A DNA stretch of 64,000 bases, from positions 1 through 64,000 of the forward strand of contig KB295847.1 in assembly GCA_000328365.1 (NCBI GenBank). The letters run 5' to 3'. This stretch comes from Capitella teleta (lineage: Eukaryota; Annelida; Polychaeta; Capitellidae). The translations under genes were made by a program, and so were the position numbers. The notes below the pieces were generated by a model. The model saw only the letters and a list, made by a program, of their open reading frames with translations. It made no database searches and was not told the DNA's origin. Below are positions 28,883 through 41,680 of this stretch, in pieces (the stretch's first letter is position 1; each line of letters starts with the position of its first letter).

Positions 28883-29926
28883 GTCGTAGAGATGGAGGGA
28901 AACGTTGGAGAGGAGGGGGTTCCTCCAGGAAACAAGACACAACCACAGAAATTGATGAAAGCAATCCCATTATGGTTTCCTTCAAGCAATTCCAAATCAA
29001 ACTGGATTCCAAACATGACAAACACGAGCGAATCGTGAAGCTGAGTCGTGATATCACGATTGAGAGTAAACGTGCCATATTTCTTCTGCACCGCGCAAAC
29101 CAGTAAGTGATCCTCACTCAAATTCCTTTGTATTAAAATGCGGATTTTCAGAGATGACCCTAAGGCTTGCTCCATTATCGAGGAAGCCGAGGGTAAGTTG
29201 CATGAAATCAAGAAAACGAAATGGGTAGACGTGGCCAAAGAACTCATGCATGAAGACATCTATCAGTTCCTCAGGGCGTACTCTCCTGGTAAGTTTGATG
29301 ACATGCAATCTTCTTTTTCTCCTTGACAAAATGAGTCATTAAATTTTGGTTGCAGGATTACAGGAATACATAGAAGCGGTTACGTTTTTGTATTTCATGA
29401 AGACCAAGACCCTAATGTCTCTCCCACAAATGCAAAGTGATCTCACATTGAAAGTTGATGAAACTGAGGTAAAAGTCAAAGAAGGTAACCTACGATCACT
29501 TCATGAAATTTTTTCTCTCTCAATGTACAGAATTCGACAGAGGATTCTGAAATCACTCCCGTTATCACAGAGTTAACGGTTCCAGTACCTCCTGTTGAGT
29601 ACTTACTCGGAATTGCTGATCTGACTGGCGAGTTGATGCGCATGGCTATACGCTGTGTTAGCACAGGCAGCCTTGATGTTGTCTTTGACCTTTTGAACCC
29701 AATCAAATCAATCCACGACTCTTTTGTTCAGTTTGGACCAATTTCACGCGAGTTGCCGAGAAAGTTGAATGTCTTGCGACAGAGTTTAATGAAAGTTGAG
29801 GCTGCGTGTTACACTCTTAAAATTAGAGGCTCTGAATTCCCCAAGCACATGTTGGTCAATTTGCTAAATGAAGATCACGGAGGAGGAGGAGGTGGCCCTG
29901 GTTTTGATGACGAGGGAATTGAATGA
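28883..29926 (+). CDS. TSNAX: Translin-associated factor X (TRAX)
   Basis: TRAX is the catalytic partner of translin in the C3PO endoribonuclease that removes siRNA passenger strands and processes tRNA leaders (family knowledge). Exons: 28883-29102, 29152-29288, 29356-29468, 29531-29926 (TGA); about 288 residues, as in human (290). Family signatures run throughout: FKQFQIKLDSKHDKHERIVK, SRDITIESKR, LQEYIEAVTF, VEYLLGIADLTGELMR, CYTLKIRGSEFPKHML. The acidic residues of the TRAX active site lie in the helices around these segments, and the E-A-V and DLTGEL motifs are kept. The first exon starts one base into a codon after a TTGTTAG acceptor, so the start codon is on an upstream exon not found; an in-frame ATG at 28849 would give a hydrophobic leader unlike TRAX. 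A C-terminal Gly-rich stretch is unusual. AATAAA (29934-29939) lies only 8 bases after the stop. Confidence 0.95.
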
Positions 29927-29959
29927 GAGGTCAAATAAAAATAGTGTTCCTTGTAATTC

Positions 29960-31249
29960 TGTCGTTGTTTTATCTTGATAGAAAATAAATTAAACCAAAG
30001 TCTTTTGAATGATGAGAATATCATAAAATCTGTTTTATTCAGTCACAAAGAAAAGTATTTTGACAACAAAGTGAAAAATAATGAATAATTTCAGATTTTT
30101 TCATTTCATTTTTTTGTTTTATGTTGCACGATCAGTTTTTATATATTTCATTTTCGGTTAGAAATGGAAAGAGTATAAACAATTAAGAATGAAGAAAAAC
30201 CTCAGTGGGAAGAATCAGCAGCTACAACATTAATTGCATCTAAATAAAATTTTAGTTTTATTGGAGGACTTGGATTATATCAATAAAGTTAAATTTATGA
30301 TTTATTAATATTTCAAGCAACTGACACCAGCTTTGTTCTTGGGCTTCACCACATCACACAAGGAATAATAAATGGACAATGGACTACAGAACCAATCAGA
30401 AACCACTACATTTAAGAGAGTTTGTAATATCCATGTAATATTCACACACATAATTATAGAATTATAATATACTCTTTTTAATGGGGTGAGAAATATCAAC
30501 CAAGACAAAAAAAGCTGCGACTTTAAAGAGGACCTCTGTTCATTTCAGAACCCTTTTAGATCGATTTTATGGGGTTTTGCGAGAGACGAGAGACCATTTT
30601 TGACAAATTTGGTCAACTGAATGAGTCGAGACAAATTGAAATACAAATTTCTTGCTCAGGCAGAATAACTTAAAATGAGATGAGTGTGAGATTTCTTTTA
30701 TGAGAACTGCTGAAAGATCTGCTCACTCGATGGCTTCCATTATTAACATTAGGAGAATTACCTTTGGCACGTCACCACAGTCAGAAATCGAACGCGAGAA
30801 TAAAACGAGATTTTAAACTTTTCAAATTCAATATATCTAGGAATTAGCCCACGGCAAGCGTATTGTCTTAACATATGTCAGCCAAAAGGTGTAATTGTCT
30901 TTTGGGATGCATCCTCTATCATCCATTACAAGTTCAAAACAATCAGAGGTCCTCTTTAATTTGAATAAATTAGCAAAAAAAGTCATAAAATCCTGTGCTA
31001 TTTTAAAATTTGCAACGAAATGAAAGACGACAACAAATTGCACAAAATAGAACATTGAAATATGGGCTGACTAGTACATTTAGAGGTGATGGATTAAGTA
31101 CGTAGGTTTTGTTGAAAATTGAATTATAAAAATAATATCACTTATATTTCCAGACGTCTATAATCAAGAAAACGAGCGAGAAAAAGGAGCGGGAAAAAAA
31201 AAATATATCACACAAAATCCACCCTCCCGTCATCCGTGTCCACGGCTAG
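29960..31249. other. Intergenic between TSNAX and TMEM63 3' ends
   Basis: Apart from the TTAA-flanked MITE at 30523-30959 I see no feature. The part next to 31249 is presumably TMEM63 3' UTR; no clear AATAAA was found for it on the minus strand. Confidence 0.5.
30523..30959 (+). mobile_element. TTAA-flanked MITE, copy A
   Basis: TTAAAGAGGACCTCTG at the left and its near-perfect inverse CAGAGGTCCTCTTTAA at the right, 437 bases apart, no coding capacity. TTAA at both ends and the AGAGG-type terminus recall Kolobok/T2-type MITEs (piggyBac also uses TTAA). Two further copies are at 35991-36285 and 60518-60955. Confidence 0.85.
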
Positions 31250-34200
31250 TCATTGGGTGTACCCTTGTGATGGTGACCCGTTTGGGATTATAACGTTGTC
31301 TGAATCAACCGCTCCGTATGAACTAGCGGTTGACTGAGGAGGGTTTGCAGGGGGAGGGGGCATTGGGGGGCTCTCCGTTGGGAAGGTCATGTCTGCGTCT
31401 CTTTCATCCATCAGTACGTTCGGAATGAATGGCTGGTGACGGAACAATTACCAAAATGGGAAAACGGAAGCAATATCGTGCTGACCTTCAAATCGGCACC
31501 TGACTGAGGCAACGTGTCTTCACTGGGTTCTGCGTCTCGGTGCATGTGCTGTGGAAAACGAAGAATTTTTAGAAGTTTTTTCACAATTTGTCAAAACAAA
31601 TCTAGAAAGCCCTTAAAAGAATGTGCACACTGATTCATAATCAATAATCAATCATTCAACTGTAAGAGTGTGTTTCATAGATGAATATGAAATAGATCGG
31701 AAACACCATTTTCCCTCTTGAGTGCAGCCACCTTAAATTTCAGTTATGTACTCCGTGCAATGAAATACACCGTAATCACAATTATCATATTGAAAACAAG
31801 AAACTTTCACGTGAGTCTTGAATCAATTGTACGTTGTATCCAAATCTATTAATCCATGAAAGTTCCTTTTAATAAGGCAGAAGTGTAAATAAGCCCCCGA
31901 AGAAAAAAAGAACAAGACAGTCTCGGAGTTTACCTGCAAGAGCTACAATACAAAGAAACAAAATTATTATTATTTGTCATATCCATGTTCAAAAATCATG
32001 CACAAAAACAGTACCAAACAAGAGAGATGTACTAACCTTGTATGAGATCGGACTGAAGCTCTTGAACCATCCGAAACAAATACGCCCAAAGAAGATGAAG
32101 AGGGTGAGGAAGAGAGCAACCATCGCAAAAATAAAGATGCCTTGCACCGCTCCTGAACAAAACAATTGACAAAAGAGTAGATGATGGTAGCAATGGTAAG
32201 AAATAGATAACCGAGATACAGTCAGACCCCGTTAATCCGCCCTCCTCCGTTCCCAAAGAAACAGGTGGATTAATGACAACAAAATGATGAAAATTAGATG
32301 CCATACAAAAACCCATGTAGCATATAGTGGCATGTACCATTATAGGTTACAAGCAGGTCGTAAAAAAAAGAAACAATCAAATGAAGTGGGCAATGTAGAG
32401 AGTAGAAACAATAACTGAAGGATGATCGTTGTGGGCTCTCATTTTATGCCTGTGTACGTGGATCAGCTATAGGACTTTCCCAGTTTCAATTCCACTCTCT
32501 TCTCCACTTGATTCCATGATCTCCACTCACAACTCCCATCTTCCGTTCTGCTCCTGAACATCGCCTAACTCAGCGACCAATAAAATTGAAAGTAAGCCAG
32601 CCATGCAGACATAAAGAAATCGACACGGCGATGATACCCACATATGATTCCTTTGTTTAATTACCCTCTTAAACGTTGAATAGGCGGAGGGGCGCCATTT
32701 GTTGTTTAATTGACCTGACTTGAAAGAAATCGCTGACAATTGATGCGTATGTTTGTTTACATACACTACAATGTTTTGAAGGGCGGATACATTAACAGGG
32801 TCTGACTGTATCAGATGAAGATTTTGATAGTAGACTCACTTGCTCGGAGGATAGTGAAGAAGAGGAGACTGAATTGAAGGATAATCACTGACACCATGAC
32901 GAAGTTGATCGCGCTGGCGTGAATGTGTTTGTCGATCTTAGAAGGGCCGTAAGCAAAGTAGATATTGTATCGATCCACCATGTGCTTGAAGATCATGTAC
33001 ACTAAGCCTATGAAGAAAGTGAATGAGAGATAAGGATTATCCAGTTATGTAATCTCACCAAACGGAGTGATCAGCGGACACGGGATACTGTATGCCATGA
33101 TGACCGCAAACACACACAGCATCCACGCATACTGCATGCCAAATTGGAACTCCCACAGCACAGACTGGAGATATTCAATGTTAAGTGTCGGCTTTGTGTG
33201 TCAAAGTGACACACCTTCCTCACTGAGGTACGTTCAGCTTGTGACTTGGCGAAGCAAATTTTGAGTGCGTACATGAGCAGCTCAGGGAGTCTGACTAACT
33301 CAGCAGCCGTACCGATAAACGCGGAGGTGATGACATAATTAACGAAGAAAGCGCCGTTGTCGGGAATGAAAATACACCTGTGTGTGTAACAGATGTTACA
33401 AAGTCATTTAATGAATCACAATTAAGTCGATCACCTCCAGCGGAACTTGTAGTATTCCTCATCCCTCTGCGTCAACCATTCAAACAGAGCTTTGGCGCTA
33501 CGATACACATGTAAACGGGGTTGTCCAAAGCGAGCGATCGTTCTCACCTGGTGAGTCCCAACGAGGGCAGAATGAGAACCATTAGCACGAGATACGTGAA
33601 TGTCTTCCTCATCACGGCATGGTGCTCAGCAGTTCTGTGCCAAAAGAGTATACATAAATGAATAATGAGAAATACAATGGATTACCTAGTCCAATGACCG
33701 ACTAAGTAGAAATCGGAATAGTACACAATGTTTGGGAGAATCGATGAAACTATCCACAGAATCAGAGTGGGCAGGAACTGCACCAGGTACTGCGACTGTT
33801 ATGAAATCAGGTGTTGATTAATATACATTGAGTTTTGCACAGCTTACGTGAAGTTCAGCGACAGCTTCTTTGTAGCCTCCCTGGTTCAAGAGATTCAAGA
33901 CGAGCGAAGGAGTTGTGAAGAAGAAGAGAAGAACAAAGAGGAGAGTGTTCACGCAGATCGCTTTCATCCACCACACAGCAGGAGAAACGGAGAGATTTTC
34001 CCAGTAGATGTTGTCAGGGGCAGGGGCATATTGTACCTCCCAGTTGTGGGCGTTTAACTCGCGACCGACAGACGATGGCATTGGGTTGTGAGCTCCCTTA
34101 CACGACATTTTGAAATCATTGTGTACTCTGTGTAAGTTTAATTTATAATTTGGTAAAAAATAATAACACAAATAAAAAAACTCACCCTGTAGCAACTTGA

Positions 34201-37200
34201 TCGTTGATGAACGAGACAAATGCAATTCCGAGCGTTTCCTGAAAGGCTTTTGCTTTCTCTCGCTCCACGAGATCTTTGTACTTCAAATCTTTTGCTGAAT
34301 AATAATTGATAGCATCAACCTGTTATGGTTAAAATTCAGTGGAATCATTTTCAATTCAGTGGAACGTACACTCTTGCATCCACAGCAGTTGCAGCAGCAC
34401 TGGCCGCACGGGAGGGGCACTAGAGTCGGCCGCTCGCCCGTTTGTTTCAGAATGGCTTCAGAGTTGAGTAAGCCCTCAATCGCTCGCGTGCTGTTTGAAC
34501 ATCGTGATAAACAAACAAGTATAATCACAATCACTGACCGTTTCTTGTCGAGAGAGACAAGTTTAGCGATGTTGTAAGCAAACTGAATGTCAACAACTTC
34601 AGACTCAGGGTAGGCCTCTCTGAGAAAAAAATTAAAATAATATTGACCAAAAAACATAATACAAAAGAAAGACTAACCCAAAATGCTGGCTGATCAGACT
34701 GCGGTAACACCTATCCTTTGAGATATTCGAAATCATCAAAGTCCTAGTTGCCTTATAGAAAAGAAGAAAACAAAATTTAAATTTTGCAAAATCTTTAAAA
34801 GTATACACCAACCTGATCATCATCTTCGTACTCCAAATTCACGGAGAAATGTCGCATGAAACAGACGATGATAACAAGAAACAGAACGGCCAGGCTAGTG
34901 TGCAACCACAGGACATGAGAGCTAGGAACAGAGAAATAATAAAAATCAAAGCAACCTGGCATCAGATCTCCTCACTTTGCGTCGATATTACTGATCGTAG
35001 TGTGACCAAACTCCTGTGTGTCTCCCTCTGCAGTATTTTGAAGGGAAAGTCACGTGCGTGGAATAATTAATTCAAAACAAGCGCATTACCCAAATCTCCT
35101 TGGAAGTTGACGGGGAGGATGACTCCGATGCAGAGAACGACCACAACGCACATGTACACGATGAGGTAGCGCTGGAATTTCAGATACTGCACCGCGTCCC
35201 GACCACTCTTCTGCAGGATGTGCTCATCTCTTGACGATCGGAACAATGAATAATTATAATCGCAATCAAAAGCGGACTTTTTTGGCTGCATATATTTAAA
35301 TTGAACATACAGTGAGTCTATTTGGAAGCAATCTGAGTAACGCGCACTTCATAAATCCAAACATACCTGATTCGGAAGAAAGCCGGAATCCAAGCACAGA
35401 AACCCTGAACGAAGAAGACGCAAATGAATTAGAAGGGTTATGCATATCCTTCTCAGTTTCAGGCATTCACCTTATCCTGGCGGTGAACTTGAGTATCGAG
35501 GGATTCTTGCGACGTTCTCAGTTCATTGATGTTGCCATGGTCACCATAAAACAAAGAAGTCCATCTGCCAATTACAATAATTCATTGATGGTTGACAATA
35601 TGGGTGAACTTTTATTTCTGGGCATTAAATTGGAGAAGAAGGAGAGCTAGAGTATGCAGGTAACCATGAAAACCCAAGAAAAAGACAGTAATGAGAAAGA
35701 ATAAATAGAAATTGATGGTCATAAAGAGTACATGATTTCATTCACGCAATCATTTTATGTACAACATATATCTTTGGGATCGTTATATCATGCTGTGTTA
35801 ACTATAAATTACACTAAGTGAGATTAGTAATTAAGAGTAATTAGTTAATTAAGAGTAATTCGTTAATAAAGGATTTATAAACAGATGTATCAATGCAGAT
35901 TGTATGGTAATCTACATTTTGTCTCATTAATTACCAGCAAAAACAATCAATCAACCATGTGTATGGTCTTAAATACCAGTAATGATAAAATTAAAGAGGA
36001 CCTCTGTTCAGTTCAGAACCTTTTTAGATCGGTTCTGTGGGCTTTATTGGTTGACGAGAAACCATCTGCTCACTTGACGGCTCCCATTGTTCACAATAGG
36101 AGAAATACTTTTATGCCGTCACGACGTGTGAAATTGAAAGCCGAGATTTTAAACCTCTCAAATTTGATGTGTCTAGGAATTAGCCCACAGCAAGCGTATT
36201 GTCTAAAAATATGTCAGTCAAAAGGCGGATTTGTCTTTTGGGGTGAATCCGTTAATGGTTCAAAACAACCAGAGGTCCTCTTTAAGCTGGTGACTTTTGC
36301 CCGCAATCCATCAACCTAGGCCATCAGAAGAGAAGGGGAAAGAAGTGATCAGTGAGCAAATTAAGTGATTAAGTGATTAATCAAAGTGCAGGAGAGGAAA
36401 ATCCACATTCAGGTTAAAAACTTGAGTGTTATTTTCAAGAACATAGATGTCATATCATACACATTATACGTAGAGCGGCCATCCTCCTCCAGAAGATATC
36501 TGAAAAAGACACAACAACAACACATACGACGAATGAACAACGTGAAGTGGAAAAACCCAAGACGCTTCCAAGGGCGGTGTGGTCTGTTTTTATTATTATT
36601 ATTATTATTTTTTTAATTGAAAAAGACCGCTTGAAAGGTCTGAGTATGCAACGGTGAAAGCTACATGACACACATCTTATGTGTATGGTAAATAATAAAG
36701 TATTTCTAACATTCCAAGATACAAAAATATAGCTAAAGTAAATACCGAAAGAAGAAGGAAAAATGAGGGTGAAAGTGATTGAGAATTTTCAAAAAGCAGT
36801 GAGGAACAGAAAAGATAATTTGTGGTCTAGATAACGAAAGGAAAAAAACTCTAATTTTTAAGAGAAACTCCTAGCTTTAAAGGCGATTTAATTGAGATTC
36901 TTATTATATTTTACTGAGGATTTTTTTTTACGATGTCACAAAATAAGAAAAAGAAAATGTGGAATGAATATGATAAGAACTAAAAGTAATGATATATAAG
37001 AGTGTTTCACCCAAGAAGTGAGTGGTTCTGTGATGCATTATGGGATACCTCGGTGGCAAATTTGAATTCACAATTGGGGATCTGGGTAATTAAAAAAAAA
37101 AAAAAAAAAAGAAGATTTTATAATTAATAACACAGTAATCAATCGAATCCATATTTTAAAGTTAAACAATCCGGGGAAAATAACAAAAAATAAAAATCAT

Positions 37201-37647
37201 TAGAGAAGTCTAAAAATAATAGTAATATATTCACTAAATTCTCCTCTCTGCTATCTTCCATTAAAAAAAAAGTAGACTCAGTACTACAAACAAAAAAAGC
37301 GTACAAGCAAAAAAGTGGAGAAATAATAATAATACAACATTTGACAGGTAGAATTGAAACCTCTCACCTGTCTTCAGTGCGGCTAACGAGTGCAATGCGT
37401 CCGTAGTCCCACGCGATTCTCCTTAGGAATGCAAACAAGATCAACAGGGACTGTAATTAAAATGGTTTTAATAGGTCATTAAGCACAGGACGTGTATACC
37501 AACCAGCCATACAGCGCCATTGATGAGTAAATTCTCGGGAATGCCCTGATAGCCCCCGTAGATGATGGCGGTCGTGTTACGCTCCGTGTAATAGCGGTCA
37601 CACTTGAGGTCAAGGGGAGGGACACTGGGCAGGGGAGACGTCGCCAT
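31250..37647 (-). CDS. TMEM63: TMEM63 / OSCA-type mechanosensitive cation channel
   Basis: Multi-pass membrane protein of the OSCA/TMEM63 family (tension- or osmolarity-gated cation channels). I assembled 815 residues (human TMEM63A is 807) from 23 coding exons, high to low: 37647-37504, 37450-37368, 36499-36470, 35564-35471, 35404-35367, 35229-35090, 35027-34976, 34921-34813, 34751-34678, 34619-34539, 34490-34370, 34319-34186, 34127-33848, 33795-33686, 33634-33548, 33497-33435, 33377-33215, 33164-33059, 33007-32840, 32152-32037, 31942-31934, 31548-31486, 31432-31250 (TGA). Diagnostic segments: [24 protein letters not shown] then [55 protein letters not shown] then [26 protein letters not shown] (pore-region signature), [11 protein letters not shown]. 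The start ATG at 37647 gives MATSPLPSV and an N-glycosylation site (NTT) before the first membrane span. The Pro-rich tail resembles the vertebrate TYGAI region. The N-terminus and the 9-base exon are the least certain parts. Confidence 0.94.
31934..31942 (-). other. Candidate 9-base microexon of TMEM63 (Leu-Leu-Gln)
   Basis: CTCTTGCAG lies between TATTGTAG and GTAAAC on the minus strand, phase 0 on both sides, between the last transmembrane exon and the cytoplasmic tail exons. It may be optional; without it the frame is unchanged. Confidence 0.45.
32219..32808. mobile_element. Pogo/Tigger-like MITE in a TMEM63 intron
   Basis: Terminal repeats CAGTCAGACCCCGTTAATCC and, inverted, CAGTCAGACCCTGTTAATGT, with a TA dinucleotide duplicated at each end (32217-32218, 32809-32810). 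590 bases, no transposase frame. The TA target and the CAGT...CCCGTTAATCCG termini are typical of pogo/Tigger-type Tc1-mariner derivatives. It accounts for most of the unusually long intron between 32839 and 32153. Confidence 0.8.
35991..36285 (+). mobile_element. TTAA-flanked MITE, copy B, in a TMEM63 intron
   Basis: Same ends as copy A (TTAAAGAGGACCTCTG ... AGAGGTCCTCTTTAA), 295 bases: an internally shortened copy. It lies between TMEM63 exons 36499-36470 and 35564-35471. Confidence 0.85.
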
Positions 37648-40600
37648 GCTCGTCTTACGTCCGTCACGCTCTCATAGCCTCTGCAGGAAGAATGCAATTA
37701 AGTTAATACGTGATTTGCAGAATTGGCCAATTGGATGCTGTCATGCGAATTAATAGCACGGGAAGAAGGTGCGGAGGAATGCGCAGCCATTCACATAATA
37801 CCAACACATCACTGATGGAGGTCGTACGACCAAAGTGACACCGCAACACGAGAACTAGATGAGATCCCTCGACAATTATCAACCAATTCCCAGGGGACTT
37901 TAATTCAGTACGCCAAAGTAATGAACATTTCACAAATTCACAGCACAACCATGTATGAGTAGTTACTCCTAGCAACCATGCATATAATTATATTAACCAT
38001 ATTACATGTACGCAGAGAGCGTATTTGATTGCACGGGAGACCTTGCATCAACATGAGACTGGATGCATGGAGCAGAGGAATCAACACGCAGTGATCGATT
38101 GGCGCAAAAGATCTGCAAATTGTCAGCCAACCTGAGAAAAACTAGTGATGTATGGAAGTAATTATGAAACTCACAGAAAGCTCTTGTTACGCGTCAGCCA
38201 TCCGTTTATTAGTATTGATGAGTTACGACTTTGAATAATGGCTGGGAACACAAGGGAGTCTCATCACAGGCTTATCACCGGATCAAATAATCGGCTAACC
38301 ACAGGGGAAGCACGAGAGATAGAAATTAGGCTGAGACACACTGTAATAGGCAAAACAGCAGTGCACGTGTTATCCAGCCCAGCAGCACACAATCCACTGA
38401 TTCAACCCACATCACGTGTACCTCCACATGAATTCCAGCCGTTTTTCTCTCGACGCGGACGCCAATTCCTTTCAAGGCATTAATAGCAGCAGCAAGCTCC
38501 TCAAATGCGAGCTAATAGAATGCGTAGCTATAAATAGCAGCATCCACATTAAGCCTCACTTCTTTCCTACCTTTTAACATGTAAAACTCGATAGATGCCA
38601 TCTCTCTCGACGCATACCCTGCGAATAGCACGTGATCTTAGCGGGTTCATGATACATTGAGGGCGGTACATATATTCATATATATAAACGTTGTATTGAT
38701 TGCTCAAATGCAGGGCACCCAATGCCATGAATAAGTGAACAGTTGCAATGTACGGTTACCATTGTTAATCCACACTCGATGCAGGAGATACCAATCGGAC
38801 GAATATTCTCTGATACAATCCAGTGCACACAGATCTAGTATAATTGTCAGCTGAATATATTTGTACCTCATGATGTATAAATCAATTGATTAATCTCTTG
38901 AATGTTGTTTTTATCAGAGAACAAAAGAATTAATGCAATGAAACAATGAGTCAATCACGTGAGCTTAATTGATAAGAGAGGGAGTGATAGGAGGGTGACC
39001 TTCTGATATCATCGTGATCCCATTCCTCCCACATTACAATTAGTACACAAAAAGTCACAGTTCTCAAACAACAGAGAACACAGACCCAGCAGCCAAATAA
39101 TATTTAAAAGGCTGGACTACAATTCAATAACATACGAGTTTTTAAATAAGTTGCAACGTCAATCAATCAGAATGCAATTACAATGAACATTCAGTCATGC
39201 TGACCCCTAATGACCTCTACTTATATAAATTATGTTAATAACCCAGTTGTTGACTCTGAGCCTTGGGTATACATCCTGTATTATGTCATTGACCACAGTG
39301 TCAGCCCCAAATGGCATAATCAATGCTGCACACCTTCAAGGTAAGCAGAATTCTATCCGAATCGGCAGCACCGCAAATCAATGGAACAGAACGTAAGCAG
39401 AAGATCTATAAATGCATGAACTGCAACCAGCGAAAACCAACCTTATAATCCACAAAATGTCCATCTACACAGAGATAAGAATCATATAACTCTGAGTTTA
39501 CGAGGTTTTACATCTCCAAGTACGGATGCAGACATAAAACAACGTCATCAGAGTAAACCAACACAAGACATCTTCTCAAATTGCCATGGAATCTGATGAT
39601 GGAAGAAATGAAATGGTCTTTTTTTAAGGCGGCACACAAGCAAGATGTGAAGAGGCTTTCCTTGGTTGGCTCGGGGCTGCACCGTTGCAGCCTCAGAAGG
39701 GTGAAGGCAATTATGGGTCTGCCTGCTTCTTGCAAGCAATGCGACAAGCTTGATGGACGACGACGACCTTCGTGCACTGACCGACTTCAGAGGCTGATTG
39801 GCGGCCGGTTTGGAAAAGAATATTGAAAGCAAGGATGCAGGTGAATAAGGAGAAAGGCGAATGAATTCATGACATGGAAAAATAATTATTTACTTGCGGT
39901 TCTTCTCAGAATACAGGCATTCTGACTGGTATGTTGCTATGGCAACTGACAACTTTAATCCATGGACACCAGAGCGAACCAATTCTGAGATGCATGCAGA
40001 ATTTGCTCGATAAATATTTCTACCATACTACATACATGCACGGTTCTCGCATAATCCCACTCTCAACGTCCGCATGGTTAATATTGCCATCCATGGCTGA
40101 CAGCCAGCTCTGGAGGCATATCTAATAATGATATAACACGCCACTTACTATCTTTTCAAATACACGTATTCGGAATTTCCGATGTAGAATAATTCACAAC
40201 CGCCAACAAGAGATGCATGAATGATCCCATCCAGTGAACCGTGTGAATCAACTGAGCAGTGGCACATTTCTGAAATTATAACACTCCCCCATCGGATTCA
40301 TAAACAACATCAAGACCGGAAGCTATTTGTTGAACGTGGCTGGCATCCCACGTGGGGCTTAAACAAAAGAATTAATGCGTCACCACGCAATTTTGAATTC
40401 GACCAAATTTCACCAAAGAGATTTCGGATGAGAAAACTGTGCAGACAAGTCTGTTCGGATGAGAAACTCATCGTCCAATTGCCCGGTCGGTGAATCAAAC
40501 CCAGCTGAGCTTGATCAAACACAATCATCTCTGTCCATTTAATTGCATGCGCCCCAACACTATCCAATGGGCAATGATAAACACAAGGGATTTCAGACCA

Positions 40601-40949
40601 GAAAATCACGAAAGAAAGCCAGTTGACCCTATGACCCTCTGGCCGCTAAGTCAGCACTCTCATGCAAACCTCGTGACCCTCAGAAGAGCGTCAAAGTAGG
40701 AGGCGACCGTTATGCGCAGCCGTCTAGTCCCCAGAGCAGGACTGATAGGAGTTAATGACCAGCTGGCACTCAAGGGAGACATCTCTCATCAGTGGGGCAA
40801 CTCCATGTTTAATGATCGATAGGAGACAACGACATTCGGTGAATCTGATGGAAAATGCAGGTAACCTTTATAGAGCATCGATGGAGCCTTCTACATGCAT
40901 ATGCATTCATCCTTTTAACAATCTATGCTAGTTCAATGCTTCAATGTTG

Positions 40950-41045
40950 CAACATAGCGGAGTGGTCAGCGTGTAGCCAGGGCAATATGAAACCAGTTGG
41001 TTGCAAGCAGCGAGTTCTGCTTGAAATCAGTTGTGTCATTTAAAA
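40950..41045 (+). repeat. Degraded tRNA-like (SINE) fragment
   Basis: TAGCGGAGTGGTCAGCGTGT fits the pol III A-box consensus well, but the B box about 40 bases on (GGTTGCAAGCA) is poor. Most likely an old SINE head; not a working tRNA gene. Confidence 0.3.
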
Positions 41046-41621
41046 TGTCAGACGCTGAGTCGGCGTGTGATCACACAGAAGAAAGTGATCAATGAAACTC
41101 ATTTCACCGTATTATTTACCAATCACATCTGAGAGTGATTGCCGTTAACAGTTGTCATGACAACTGTTGCCAGGCAGAAAGCCTTTGAAGCCAGGCCAAC
41201 CGCCAAGCACAATTAACACTGTTCAACTGTTAAAGGCATCGAATGGCATGCATCAAATAGTAGGTGATCGATGTAGGTGAGATTAAGAATTCAAACTAGG
41301 TCACTCATATGTTGATGTGTCGCTTTGCAGGGAGGAATTTTCAAAGATCACTATGTTAATTACGGTACAATATTTGCAGTTAGTGTCGGAAAGCGGATCA
41401 GTACTTTGAACAAATTGAGGAGAGATTTATTTCATGTAAATTACTGTTGTCAAGTGTCATTAAATTGAGATCTCACATTATAAGTGTTTTATGAGCATCA
41501 ATAGAGCCTTAAATCCTTAATAGAGTTAATTGTATGATCTATCTATAAGTACACATTAATTATCCAGTGGAATTACAAAAATACCAAATATTCTTTCAAG
41601 ATTCCACAAAATATAGGATAC

Positions 41622-41680
41622 ACCTCGTTAATCTGGCCTCTTCAGTTCCCATGGAAACGACCGGATAAACAAATAGGCGC
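41622..41680 (+). repeat. Pogo-like terminal fragment related to the MITE at 32219
   Basis: ACACCTCGTTAATCTGGCCT followed by CTTCAGTTCCCATGGAAACGA parallels the first ~55 bases of the TMEM63-intron MITE (GACCCCGTTAATCCGCCCTC then CTCCGTTCCCAAAGAAACAG). No matching right end was found. Confidence 0.45.

Noticed and set aside
39581-39826. 81-codon frame with Cys-rich centre
   Set aside because: No domain, no splice context, overlapping frames on the other strand equally long; probably chance.
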